Counted from the first letter of the stretch, positions 22,344-34,456 are shown. The stretch is DNA of 64,000 bases from Channallabes apus (GCA_030522415.1 CM060118.1:31916651-31980650); one strand, 5' to 3'. The notes: generated from the letters alone by a model not told the origin. A program made the numbers and translations.

Positions 22344-23823
22344 GACTGTTCTTCTTCTTGATGATGATTGCGATCTTCTTTTCTGATGGCCCAGTTTTAT
22401 TTGCACAAGCCTCCGCTCGACACTCTGGCACGCCACCAGTTAGGGTTATTAAGCCACCTGAAATCATACAGCCAGCGAACAGGAGCCACTGTACATTTGC
22501 AGAACGTGTAGTTTCATTTAGCACACTCTCTGTCCCTCACAGTGGACATGTATAGAATGCAGCTGCTTATACAAGCCTCGGTGAAGTACAATTAGTATTT
22601 GAGGCACAACGTGACTGACTACGCTAACAAGAAGTCAGCCACGGGCTCATCGTCTTGTGATGTCAATTTTAAGGAGCTATACGCTACCGAATTTTAAACC
22701 CGTCTTAATTACCATTGTCGAACATTTTGTACTCAGGAAAAATCTACACCTTTACAAGGACACCTGAGATTAAAATCGAGTGTTGTCTCAGCTCAATATG
22801 AATGAAGACAAACTGACAGCATGCATATTAGGAATACATAATTCAACAGGGTCATTTAGTCCTGTCCGTCTTTATTAGTCACCGAGGGAGAAATGGAATA
22901 AAGAGCAGAGTTAAGCAAATAGAATTAAAGGGGGTGTGGGTGTGGGGCGGGGGTGCTATTTAGTACTAACAGAATACTAGGATGCTGCGATTTGGGGTAA
23001 CAAAGAATTTTCTGTTCTCTAAATCCTCGAGCAAGGAGCTTCGATGTGTTGAGGCTTTGACACAAGTGCCGTGTTGTCAGGATCTCAGGACATACTGTAC
23101 TGTAGCGCTCGCTAACTCCCCTCTCCCAGTATTTGAAACTAGTGCATAGAGTTTACTGTTTGAGATGCTGTTGCTCTTCTGAGCTGCATTCGCTCTATAC
23201 TGTGAACGCATTCTCCTTTAACATGTACGATCTGGGGGAATGGGACGGGTATGAGAAGGAATCGCTGTGACCTTTTTTTAAACTCGGCTCCCATTCATGG
23301 CCACTTCCATATGAGCGGAAATAATACTCAACGATGAATAATATTTCCTCCGTCGAGAGACCCATTTCCAGCAACAACTGCACAACACAACTTCCTTTTC
23401 ACTCCTGAGGACACGCACGTCTGGAGCTTTGCCCCAGTTGACGAATGCACATGTAGCGTCTGAGACGCGCGAGTTTGGTATTTGATATTTTGGAGCATAC
23501 CATATTAGGATCTCCTGATACGATATCATCCCGATACCTAGATCACGATTCAATCTGTATTGTGATTCTACAGTATAAACATCACGATTTTATTAAGATT
23601 CTTTTCATTTTAAAGTGCTCGTCCTATCATGCGGAGCTCGTGAGTTTGATTCCCGGGTGATGCTGTACACTCTCGCAGCCGGAGGTCTAGAGAAGGCTGA
23701 TGGGCCGAGCTTCCTCAGAGAGGGGGGACGAGAGGTACTTCCAACTGCTCAAACATTAATCACGGCTCTACAGCCAATCAGGCTCGTCTGCGAGTGTGTA
23801 ACGCTGTGTGTTATACTGCTCCC

Positions 23824-24190
23824 AACTACCGGTCAAAAGTTTGGACACACCGTTAAATTCCATGGTCTTTTGATTTCTTTCTATATTGTAAAAACGATGC
23901 TGAAGGCTTCGAAAATATGCCATAATCTCATTTGAGCAGATGTTGAGATGTGTCTGCTGCTGTAAGGCTCTGTAAAGCATTTAGAACGGCTCTGATCCGA
24001 GATGCTGTTTGTTAATTGGTGATTTTTAAGGCTGGTGACGCTAAATGAACTTCTCCTCTGCAGCAGAGGTCAGTTTTGGTCTTGCTTTCCTGGGAAGATC
24101 TTCATGAGAGCCAGGTTCATCATGGTGCTTGATAGGTTTTGCAAATGCACTTGACACGATACTGTTCTTGCAAGAACTATTCAATACCAG
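23824..24190 (-). mobile_element. Tc1-like transposon relic
   Basis: It opens with CTACCGGTCAAAAGTTTGGA, the terminal repeat of a common teleost Tc1-like family. Further on, the plus strand reads CTCCTCTGCAGCAGAGGTCA and GAGAGCCAGGTTCATCATGG, which are antisense to the DNA-binding half of that family's transposase. The catalytic part is absent and the sequence is diverged. Confidence 0.75.
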
Positions 24191-24511
24191 CTGATCTTCA
24201 TGTTTTTGTTATTGTTAGTTATTTACCCAATTCCATACAGTATGTGCCATTTGATAGTTTTAAATATATTTGATATTTTGGATACGGAGGAATTAGTCAA
24301 TAAATTGCCACACAAAAGAATCACAATGCATCACTGTAATGATATTTTTTTCTCACTTACATTATTGCATGACTGGTTATATAGCAGGAAAGGTTCACCT
24401 TCTTTTACTCTATATCTTTAATTCTTTTTTTTTTTTCTAGACCCCCATTTCCCTTTGTGTGTGTGTGTGTGTATGTGATTAGTCAGGAAGCCCCCTCCCT
24501 TTCCTCCCCAG

Positions 24512-24645
24512 GCAGCTGTGATATTAGTCGGGGCTTCAGCAGTGGGGCGATGTCTCGGGACGACATTATTGCCTCCATGAAGAATACAAAGAAGATGGCC
24601 AGTGGATTTATAGACATTGATTATGCCACTCTACAGCTGCTGGAT
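24512..24645 (+). other. Possible unannotated exon in intron 3
   Basis: A 134-bp stretch with an exon-like look: a pyrimidine-rich acceptor (ccctttcctccccag, AG at 24510-24511) and a gtgagc donor at 24646. An ATG at 24550 in fair context (ggggcgATGT) opens 32 codons: MSRDDIIASMKNTKKMASGF then IDIDYATLQLLD. The frame ends exactly on a codon boundary, so it would join exon 4 (phase 0) in frame. As an internal cassette after exon 3 it would hit a stop. I do not recognise the peptide. It may be chance. Confidence 0.3.
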
Positions 24646-26084
24646 GTGAGCAGCCACCAGGCAGAGGCAGAGACGGCAGGGATGTGATGTGGGGGGGGGG
24701 GGGGGTCGTAGGCAAGTGTGTAGAGACGTAGAGGTGGAAACAAAAGGCTAGTGGACAGCTGCACAGCTGGACATGTTTCCTCTGCAGCCCTTTACCTTGA
24801 CATCATCACCTTGACTACGACCCCTCATGGGACGGGGTGTGCTGCAGGGCCTGAGAAAGTGCACGAATGTGAGGAAGACGGCGTATTCCGACATACATGT
24901 TCACAATAGACGTGCAAACGTAAAGACGTCTGGTCTACAGGAATCACTATCCCCTTAATACACACACACCCTCCTGCCTCCTGTCTTTGCTGAGCTTTTC
25001 CTCCATGACTTATTGACTGGCTGGCTGTAGACGGGCAGCCGAGCTGTGACAGTCAGGCACAGAGGATCAATTTTTAGTGCTTGTCAAAAAAAAAAAAAAA
25101 GGCGAGTAAATCAGCCGAGCGGAAAACGGACTGATGAACGGCGAGAAAAAAGGAAGTGACCTAATATGAGCGTGCTGCCTCAGTGTCAGATGATAAATCA
25201 TATCGAGCGCGTCTGATCATGCTAATGCTGCAATATTTTCCCTCGGCGCATCACGAGAACAGGGCCAACAATGGAGCCCTAATGAAAATCAGCAGGGCGA
25301 AATGCAGCAGCACAGACGGCGGCATGGATTGCCATCAATTTCCCATTTTGCTGGCACGAGGAGAAAAATGAGCACTGTTTGCATGTCTGATTATTGCATA
25401 AATCAAGTTGAGTTTTTTCATTCGGGAAAATTATATATGAAAAGAAAGGCAAACAGACAAACAAGAGGCACGGGAGGAGTGGGACTCGCTTTATTTTCTT
25501 CCTTTCACAGTGCTTTCTTTCCCATATCTTATCCCTTAAGCACTCCAGGGTTTCCAGATGTGGTGAAGTCAAATTTCCTTTGATTGTACGGTCGTGCATT
25601 ACAGTAAGTGAGCGTGAGTACGTCTTATACGTCGGATATCGAATATGGTTTGCTCCTTTCCTCCAGTAGTTGTGGAAGCTCCGTCCTGCTCCGTTTGCAC
25701 CTCGTGATGCTTCCATTACACCACAACATGTGTAAAACATCTTGTCCTTCGTGCAGGAATCACAACAAAGTCACGGTGCCTCTTCCTGCTTCATTTTATG
25801 TTTATTTCCATGTTCTTTCCTGTTACGTTCATGTTGGTTCTGTTCTCTGCTGGAGAAGTGAAAACAATGTACATTGTTGTGGTCTCCTCCAGGTCTTTAG
25901 CAGTGAGATTTAGCAGCAAACTATAATACAGGATGCTGAAATTCAAAACAGCAAGCACTCCCTGTCCCCTCATCATGCCTTTTATCTATACATTTAAATT
26001 CGCTCTGCGTAAGTCATAAAGCCGAGGGATATTTCTTTAGAGACTACTCTCTAAAGCACTGGAAGATATCCCAGGTATAAGGCG

Positions 26085-26270
26085 AGGTATCCGTGGGTGC
26101 CATCCATATTTCGGGGCACACACACACTCATACACATGTACATGCAATTAGCCTACCCTGCATGTGGTCGGACTGTGAGAGAAAACCCAGAGAGGAACAA
26201 GGACAACATGACGCAGACACACACAGACCCGAAGCGAGGATCGAACCCTGGACACTGGACACTATGTCGT
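26085..26270 (-). mobile_element. Degenerate V-SINE fragment
   Basis: Antisense remnants of the central block (CAATTAGCCTACCCTGCATG, GGACTGTGAGAGAAAACCCAG) and of the head (GATCGAACCCTGGACACTGG). Much more diverged than the copies with intact TSDs. Confidence 0.6.
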
Positions 26271-26397
26271 CTCCTGCCGCTTCTCTTTATTCTCATTCCA
26301 CTTAAGGTGATTAGTAACCACAATGCTTAATTGCACCATGCTTGCCTACTAGGGATAGGAGTCACCTGTCACATCATGACATCCATGGTGTATCCAT

Positions 26398-27005
26398 ATT
26401 TTGCCTCTTTTCCACTGCATAGTACGGCACAGCACGGTTCAGTACAGCTCACTTCAGTTCGGCTCAGTTCGGCTCGGTTTGCGCTTCCACTGCAGTTTAG
26501 TACCGCTTTAGAGTGGGCGGGATTATTCACGTGTCGTTATAGTTGCGGTGCCGCTACTGCCGTGACATCATCGTAAACGCGCCACAAACAAACGCACAAC
26601 AATGGAGCATATCGACGGCATGGTGTTCTTCATTCTCGGCATGTGGATGTTTTTAACAGCGAGACGAAGGAGTTTGTTTCAAAAGAGGCTGAAAAATTAG
26701 AAGAAAATTTTTGGTTAATATAAAAAGGTGCGTGCGATCCTTCTCTGGCTGTTTCTAAATATAGCGGTTCTGTCGTGTCTCGTGTCGCAAGTTCAGTGAC
26801 GCAGTAATGACGATTTTCTCCGGCCAATCGGTGACCAGTGGAGTTTACACGTCACGTTTTGGTAACGGTTCGGCGCGCTTGGAACCTCGGCTGAGGTGGT
26901 ACTAAAAAAAGGACCAGGTACCAGGTACTGTTCCCAGTGGAAAACCCCCCAAAAATGAGCTGAACTGAACCGTGTCGTGCCGTACTATGCAGTAGAAAAG
27001 CGCCA
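26398..27005. mobile_element. Palindromic-ended MITE
   Basis: The left end CTTTTCCACTGCATAGTACG GCACAGCACGGTTCAG and the right end, complementary to GCGCTTTTCTACTGCATAGT ACGGCACGACACGGTTCAG, form inverted repeats of about 45 bp. There is no coding frame of note inside. The TSD could not be fixed, so the superfamily is open. Confidence 0.75.
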
Positions 27006-27899
27006 TAAGTATCATGAAACCACCATCATGTGGATACTTAAGTTCCAATTCAATTAAAATTGTGATTCTATACGTATTCCGATTTTATAAATATCCGCAT
27101 TTGATATGAAATTTTTTCCAAAATGTTGTTGCAATGTTGAACCTTTAAAAAAGTTTAATGAGTAAATAAATGTAGCTAACATTATGTGTCAGACTTTATA
27201 AACCAAGGGCAGCATTTAAACCATACAAAATGCCTTTAAATTAATTAATTAATACCGTTAAATGTCATTCACCGTAAATTATTACTTCTAAACAAACTTA
27301 GCAAAAATTTCACTCCTGCCGCGCAGTAGTTCAGAGTGTACCGCTGTAGTATTATAAAGAAACGGTGATGTTTACCACCTCAAATGCGTTTAAAGTCTCA
27401 AAACTCAACTGGACGGTGAGCATGTGCGGGTCGAGTGGCCGCGAGCACGCGCGGTGTTCGGCTGCTAACGTGGCTTCTAAAGCAGGCGATTTCCAGCTAA
27501 TTAACGCTCGCTGTGCTTTAAGAGTGTGTTTAATGAGTGTGTTGGAGACGAATTCGCTGTCAGAGTTTGGAGAAAAAGCAGATCGGAGGCTTTTAACGCT
27601 ACGATTTTTGATAATGTACCACCATGAAAATGCCTTTGTGTTGCACCACTCGGAAGCTTCTGCGCTCTCTGTACAGAATCGTTTATATCTGAGGCTGATC
27701 AGCGGTCACAGCCAATCAAACTGAAAAGCAGTCAATTCTGGTCACTGGCCGATTGACCCGTTCATCCCTAGTATAAATGTATTTTTTCGAGTCAGTGTGA
27801 GTCACCACACATAAGAATTGCGATTCATTACCGCATCGATCTTTTCCCCCCGTATCTATTGCCTGCAACTATACAATCATCTTCCATGCTTTCTTCTAG

Positions 27900-28043
27900 G
27901 AGGAGCAGAACCGCGGCAAGCCCAACTGGGAGCACCTGAATGAAGACCTGCACGTCCTGATCACGGTGGAAGACGCTCAGAACCGCGCCGAGATCAAGCT
28001 CAAACGGGCCGTGGAGGAAGTCAACAAGTTGCTGGTGCCTGCG
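27900..28043 (+). CDS. qki: qki exon 4: second half of the KH domain
   Basis: 144 bp, 48 codons, phase 0 at both ends, starting [13 protein letters not shown] and ending [11 protein letters not shown]. It completes the KH fold, including the HVLITVED strand and the long C-terminal helix. The exon is distinctly GC-rich compared with the AT-rich intron around it. The acceptor is a good pyrimidine tract (ttctttcttctag type, AG at 27898-27899), and the donor is gtgagt from 28044. One difference from the mammalian protein as I recall it is N in place of K in EEVNKLL, near the KH/QUA2 junction. The frame is open and the exon is intact. Confidence 0.97.
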
Positions 28044-29399
28044 GTGAGTAGCTCTCTCTCACATCACTTCCTGCTACAGCTTGTGGCTTTTTTTTTTTGT
28101 TCTTGCCCCAAAATGTGACACAGCACAATTATTTATGCCGCTGAAATCAGTGTGTGTCAGAGTGACAGAGAAGTGAGTGTCACAAGACAAAAGTTCATTT
28201 TGACTGGTAGGTAAAAAAAAAAAAATGCATTTGGTCGTGATCGAACAGGACTTGTGTTGAATGTAATGTATTGAGTGTAAATACTTGTGTGTGTGTGTTA
28301 TGTATGAGACTGGGTATCTGTGTGTGTGTGTGAGGGTCTCATGTGTCTCTTGCCTTGAATGATGAGTTCCTTGTGCAGTTTCTCCAGACCTTGGGGTTGT
28401 TATTAAAGTATTCTTTTCATTCAGAATGACATCATCAACTCATCAGACAAAGTGTCTGCCCTTTCAAACCAATTATCAATGATTGCACTACTTGGCATTC
28501 CACTGTACACTGCACCAGAGTAGCTGATCATCGCAAGTGTCAGCTTTATCCTAGCAAAGAACATCTTCTGACAGTTCTGTTTTGCTGGTTGAATCTGGTG
28601 CTTAATGGATGCACGGGAGTGTTTCGTGCTTTTCTTTCAGCAATTCCTCTTTTCGTTTCCATTCGCTGTCAGGTCACTTGACAAGTAGGAAACGAAATTC
28701 ACTCTCATCACACTTGAGAAAGTGGAAGTGCTCCTCAGTGCTGCAGCGAATGAGTAACTGTTTTTATATCACGAGAATTCTTTTTTCGACTGCGCTAATG
28801 AGACCGTCAGAAAGACGAACCCATTCCAGACCGGCCGCTCTGGATGGAGTAACCAGCCCTGTAGCTCCACCGTCACCATCTTATGGACACTGCGCATTAA
28901 CTTTTTATTCTTGGTGGATCTGAAGTCTCTGATTTGCACCTCCAAGCATATGGTATGCTGAGTGCATCTTAGTATTAAATAACTAATAGCCTTAATCAAA
29001 AGGCTGAGTTCATCTGTTGATTTTTATTAAGTGTAACTCGGCCAGGGCACGTGATTTCATCAGGCTCAGGTCATGTGATGTACTCGTCGCCTCGTGTAGG
29101 TCATGGTTATTGGATTACTTGAGCTGCCACTGATGAATTCAAAGCTATGGGAAGTCTGCTAACAGCCAGGGCATGACCAGAGGACTGCTGCATTGATTTC
29201 ATTAGCCGCGCGCGGCATTAATGAAGAACACAAGACTACAGGCTCTGTCTCTGGAGCACCCGGCTGCCCGCGCGCGATGGGTATTAGCCCTAGCAGTATA
29301 TTGACCTGCATTCGTTAACATGAGCTATCAGTGAGATTTGTGTGTTCAATGAAAAAATTTATCAATAAAAACAATTTACATTATAACCACCTAGGTCTT

Positions 29400-29720
29400 G
29401 TGTTGCCTTTGTGGCCCCTCAGGGCGTGGCTCTTCAGGGCCCTGTAGATCTGCTGTGGTGTCCAGCACCGGGGTGTTGGTGGTCGATCCATTGGAAGCTG
29501 TGGGTTGCGGAATGGGATTTCCATGGATCAGTCTTTTTTTTTTTTTTTTTTTTTTTTTCCCCTGGCACGTTCTGTGAAGCCTCGATCGGATTGGGGTCTG
29601 GGGACGATGGAGGCCAGATCAACAACTCTGAACTCTTTGCCTGCGGGGCCTCATACGTACACAGCAGGCTGTGGGTTACTCGGGGTTCTGATACATTTCT
29701 ATCATGCCAGGCATAAACGT
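29400..29720 (-). mobile_element. Tc1-like transposase C-terminal relic, split by poly-T
   Basis: The minus strand encodes ELLIWPPSSPDPNPIEASQN, the region around the catalytic glutamate of Tc1-family transposases. Flanking plus-strand text (AGATCTGCTGTGGTGTC, GATCGGATTGGGGTCTGGGG) is typical antisense of this family. A 23-bp poly-T run (29536-29558) interrupts it. Confidence 0.6.
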
Positions 29721-30002
29721 TTTTTTCTGGCTGCACAGGTGGCACGAGGGAAAACTACACAATGCATAATGTTTTGCCTTGTAATTTTACAGCTGATCGG
29801 TGCAAGCTTTGTATGAAACATGGACATTTAAATGCATAAAAGGTACTTATTTAATGTTAAACCTACTATTAGACTAATCAGACAATAAACATTAATGCTA
29901 TCAAATCGAATTAACTCAAAAATCACAACAACAACAAAAACATAATTGAATGTTAGATATGATTTACAGCTTTACTGGACGCCCATTGTGCTGGTTGAAC
30001 AT

Positions 30003-30367
30003 TCATTCATTCATCTTCTATACCGCTTTATCCTGTATTTAGGGTCGCGGGGACCTGGAGCCTATCCCAGGAGACTCGGGGCACGAGGCAGGGTACACCC
30101 TGGACAGCGTGCCAATCCATCACAGAGCACACACACACACACATTCACACATTTCTATGGTCAATTTGGGAACGCCAATTAGTCTAATCTGCATGTCTTT
30201 GGACTGTGGGAGGAAACCGGAGTACCCGGAGGAAACCCACCAAGCACGGGGAGAACATGCAAACTCCATGCACACAGAGACGGGAATCGAGACTGGCCGG
30301 GGAATCGAACCCAGACCCTGGAGGTGCAAGTCGACAGTGCTAACCACTACACCAGCGTTACGCTCTT
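30003..30367 (-). mobile_element. V-SINE (Mermaid-type), 9-bp TSD
   Basis: An antisense copy with tail (ATTC)n at the left and tRNA-like head at the right. GTTGAACAT flanks it at 29994-30002 and 30368-30376. Confidence 0.9.
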
Positions 30368-31998
30368 GTTGAACATATTACATTTAACTTTTAATGCTAT
30401 ATTGTAAACAAAATCATGAAGTTTATGGCAACAGTTTGGGGAAGGACGGCCTACTGTATGTGTGTACTTTTTCCTGTATACTATACAGGGTTCCTAGTTT
30501 GATCCTGAACTTGGGGAACGATCTGTGTCAGATACTACTAGCTGTGGTTTGGTGAAATCTGCTTTGCTGCTCAAATCCAACCTTATATATCATAACTTTT
30601 TAATATTTCGGTTCTAACTGGCTGTCTGAATCTCTAAATAATTATCAGGAAAGAAGAAGCATTACCAGGTCCACTGGTTTCTTTCTGTTAGGTTATTGCT
30701 GCTCTGCTCTACTCATCTCTCTCTCTCTCTCTCGATCACTCTCATTTTCCCACTCCCTTTCACTCTCTTCACCACTCTTCATGATCACAATGCCAGTTTG
30801 TTTGTTTTTTTCAAATGGGACCAAATGTACTTGGGTGGTCCTCAGTTTATATCGGGTGCCTTTAAAGTATGTATGGGAACTAGTGACTTGGCTCTCGGTT
30901 TCCAGAGACTCGTCTCTGAGAAGGAGATAAAAAGAGTCTGTTTTTTTTTTTTTTTCTTTTTTCTTGGTTTGCACTAAGAGCTACTAGTGTTCTGCTCCAG
31001 CTCCATCAAGTGCATGCCATAATCCCCCGCCGAAATTAACATACAGATTGAAGGAGCTCCATGGTACTGGATCTCCTAGATGTGCTCCCAGGCAAGCAAA
31101 CAAGGCAACCCAGTGACGACAGTCCTTGTGGGAAATGTGCTGTCTTTAATGACAGACATTAGCATAGGTCCTGTTGCGCCAATACTTAGCTGTCAGGTCA
31201 CTAGAAACGGCACATGCTGGCAAAAAAGGGGACAAATACGTGGTCTACCTGTCGACAGCAAGCAGTGGAGCTGACGTCATGCAGTCCAGCTGTCATTATC
31301 ATCATCATCACCATCACACATGTAATCATGAATCGGTTTTCAGCGCTAGGCTTGGTGCGCGGTGGTCAGCGGGATGCTGGGAACACAGTCGAAAGCAATC
31401 ATCATCAATGGCTTTGTGACAAAAATACAAACTGCCATACTGCAGACAATCACATCTGATTGTGCTAACAGAAGCAGCAGGTCACGCAACACACTCATGC
31501 ACTTTCTGCACATGACACTAATCTTGTACAACTCAGTCACAGTTAAACATGTCTGCCATGTTTAGCCAGTGTCCCTCTCAGAGCCACAGCAACACTTCGA
31601 CATCAGGAGGCCAGTATTGCTTTGAGCGTGAATGCCTTTCTGATGTTTGGGCGACACTTTGTTCCTTTTCTTGGCATCAGAGCTCAAGTATTAGACAGAA
31701 ATCCACTCATCTGATCCAGAGCTCCTGGTGATTCATATTTCTTTCATATCAGAGCAGTAGTGACGCTAAATTCGATGATCTCATTTCTTGGACTGAGGTG
31801 TGTGACTCCAGCATGGAATTACACTAACATCCCAAAGACACAATCTTCAGGGGAAAGAATATATGAAAGTTCTTATTGAGAATAAATGGTAAGACTGTCC
31901 TAACTAGTCCTAATCTGCCAGAGAAAGTGAAGCTCTTCCTGACGTTACTCCAGATCAACACTGTTTGAAATGGTCATTACTGACGGGGCTACTTTAAC

Positions 31999-32836
31999 TA
32001 GGGTTGTTCCAATTCCGATACTGGTATCGGAAATGCTGCCGATACCACAAAAAAATCTGGCATCGGAATCGGCGAGTGTTTGAGTCCACGTACCGATCCG
32101 ATACCATTTTCCTAAACATAACCTATTTATGCCCGCTAGCTTTGCTAGCTTAGCTTACTTACAGAGTGTCACGGCGTGCGCCTGTGATGGGCGTGCGTCC
32201 AAATTGATATCGCTCCTCGCTCACTAGTTAGGCGGCCTCCCCACCCTTTAGGTATGTGAAGTAGCAGGGCCGCAGAATCAGGCAACGGCCCATGAGCTAT
32301 CGCCGCTAATGATCCCGGCGCTATAAAACACAGCGGGGAGTGTAGCTCGGGGTCTGACTGTTGGGAAGCTGGACTTTGCGACGCGGTGGATTTTATGAGA
32401 GACAGTGGCACAAGAGCGGGGCGATGTGATGCGCCCCAGAGACTTTAAAAAGGGGGGCACCTTTGATCTCTGCGAGAGGAGTGCATGAACGAGCTGCGCG
32501 AGCTCCCGCGGCACCTTCACTTCCGCGTCGAGCCCGCCTTCGCATCCCTGCCGCCAAAGCGGAAAAGGCCGCAGAGAGCCTTTAACACTTTCCTTCCCCA
32601 TTTTTCTAAATAAATGACCCTTTTTCCTGTAAGACCTCGCCTCGTGTCCGTGTTTCATGGTGTCGCCCGTGCACTTAGGGTCGAACCCGTTACACAGGGC
32701 TAGTAGTATTTTACTTAAAAAAAGAAATGCTATAATATATATATGTATCGGATCGGTACTCGGTATCGGCCGATACCCTGAGCCCAATTATCGGAATCGG
32801 TATCGGGAGGGGAAAAATGGTATCGGAACATCTCTA
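31999..32836. mobile_element. hAT-type element with 8-bp TSD, carrying a nested insert
   Basis: The left end TAGGGTTGTTCCAATTCCGA and the right end (complement TAGAGATGTTCCGATACCAT) are imperfect inverted repeats rich in the motif ATCGGTATCGG. Flanking 8-mers are ACTTTAAC (31991-31998) and ACTTTAAT (32837-32844). About 528 bp of GC-rich DNA inside appears to be a separate insert. Confidence 0.82.
32167..32694 (+). mobile_element. Candidate solo LTR inserted in the hAT element
   Basis: A 528-bp GC-rich block bounded by TGTCACGG and CCGTTACA (TG...CA ends forming a short inverted repeat). It has a TATA box (TATAAAA at 32322-32328) and an AATAAA at 32609-32614 in the right order for promoter and poly(A) functions of an LTR. 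The flanks CAGAG and CAGGG could be a 5-bp target duplication with one change. No retroviral or retrotransposon coding sequence is present. The family was not identified. Confidence 0.5.
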
Positions 32837-33815
32837 ACTTTAATTAAAGCTCTGTCCACCAGCCGTCCTGCTGAGGCGGCTTCAAGAGCCGAACGAACAC
32901 AACCTCCAGCTGTCAGAGAAGCAAGGACCCTAGGAGAACACTGAGGAGCTCTGGATTATCCCTTAGAGACCATCACACAGCTTTTCCTGCTTCAGTTAAC
33001 AGAGCTCGTGCTCAGCAATTGTACGTCAGGTCTTGTGACCTCGAGGGAACCGGCAGGTGTTCCTCGTGTTCTCGTCTCGTCATCGCATCAGCCTTAGGCC
33101 TGATTCTGGGTATCACTGTCTCACCGTCTACCCACACACACACTGTCTTTGAATACAGACTGAAACATGTTCACCTTCGCTGGAGTTGTCGTTTTTTTTT
33201 TTTTTACTGTATTCAGAGCAGTGCATCTGAACTGCACTTCTGCTCAAAGGACACAGTAATGAGCCGTGCCTCTGGGCGGAGAGCTCTGGCCTGCAGCTTG
33301 GGGATTCCCGTCTCGAGCACATTCCAAGCATGATGTCACAAATGAAGGAATGAACACACCAATGCTGCAGAGAGAAACTGAGAAAGAGTCCCTGCGGTGG
33401 AAAAGAGGAGCCGCCGACGCTGTTTTGCGACAATTGTGCGTGTTTGCGAGTGCAAACCCCGGACGGAGAAATAAAGGGCCCGGTGGTTTGTGGGAGTTCC
33501 CATCTGTTCTCTGCGCAGCACAATAGGCTCCCTCTTGCATGGCATGTTTTTGTGCCGCTTGCTGCTTCTTTGAGTGCTCAGCCCAGCTGCCCAGGCAGGG
33601 AGCCTCTCTTTCAACATTGCCCCTGCTTCTCTGACTGGAAATGGGTGTGTGTGCGTGTTAGGACAGGATGAAGAATACTGTACACATTGGTTTATTACAA
33701 AAAGATATCTGGTGTGTTCAAATTCACAGAAGTAAGCGGAATGTTCAAAATATTGTTTGTTCAGTTATTACTTATTAATTAATCAATAGTTTTCATTTCA
33801 GTTTTTTCCTCGGGG

Positions 33816-34050
33816 GCGCTGGTGGCTCAGTGGTAGGTGTTTCGCCTGCCATGTGGAAGACCCGGGTTCGATTCCCAGCCAGTGCCCAAACCCCAGCCAC
33901 TGGATGCAGTGCCGGTCCCGAGCCTGGGTAAAATGGGAGGGTTGCGTCAGGAAGGGTATCCGGCGTAAAACCTGTGCCAAGTTGTAGTGCGGACTGGATA
34001 CTCCGCTGTGGCGACCCCTTGCCGGGAGCAGCCGAAAGACCAACAACATT
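33816..34050 (+). mobile_element. tRNA-Gly-derived SINE
   Basis: The first 72 bases read like a tRNA-Gly(GCC): GCGCTGGTGGCTCAGTGGTA, the anticodon region CGCCTGCCATGTGG, and the T arm GGGTTCGATTCCC, closing with AGTGCC. A body follows (GAGGGTTGCGTCAGGAAGGG, TATCCGGCGTAAAACC, GTGGCGACCCCTTGCCGG) that ends AGCAGCCGAAAGACCAACAA. The body proves it is a SINE and not a tRNA gene. Confidence 0.85.
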
Positions 34051-34416
34051 TTAAAATTCTGATTTTCATTTGTGCATATGAATGAACCAAAAATATATCA
34101 TTTGTGCTGCATTTTTTGTTTTGTTCCACAGCTGTGATTATTGCATAACTATTTGAAATTCTGTCTCAATACCAGTTGGAAAATATTCCCAAATCAGTGT
34201 CCATGACTCAGGGTATGTCTGTGGTAGATGTGTGAACAGCAGGCACTTCTTCTCTCTGGTCACATGATTGAGTAGTCATCCCGGTCTTTGAGGCTGAGGG
34301 AGCATCAAAAGGCCTTTTGTTTACAAGTGGAGTGTGGAAATCCTGAGCCGAGCTTTCGGCTCCTGTAGGGCTGGATATAATGCTCCCAGTGGGGCTCCCT
34401 CTCCTTCCCTGGCTTG

Positions 34417-34420
<4 letters not shown>

Positions 34421-34456
<36 letters not shown>

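Larger units (their letters stand above)
20583..23116 (+). repeat. 2,532-bp direct tandem duplication, unit 2
   Basis: Second copy of 18051-20584. It opens mid-SINE (CAGTCCAAAGATATGCAGG) directly after CGCTCGCTAA and runs to CGCTCGCTAAC at 23116, after which unique sequence begins. It repeats the features of unit 1 at +2,532. Confidence 0.97.
15857..27899 (+). other. qki intron 3
   Basis: 12.0 kb between exons 3 and 4. It contains the 2,532-bp tandem duplication (18051-23116) with its SINEs and tRNA-Leu pseudogenes, a Tc1 relic (about 23824-24190), a possible orphan exon (24512-24645), a degenerate V-SINE (26085-26270) and a palindromic MITE (26398-27005). In 15900-17880 and 24700-26080 nothing beyond short CA/GT runs was recognised. 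Confidence 0.9.

Noticed and set aside
27365..27724. A 119-codon open frame after the MITE
   Set aside because: It lies in what looks like old transposon DNA (a TTCATCCCTA end near 27768) and matches no family I know.
33816..33887. A functional tRNA-Gly(GCC) gene
   Set aside because: It continues without a terminator into a SINE body ending in the usual retroposon tail.
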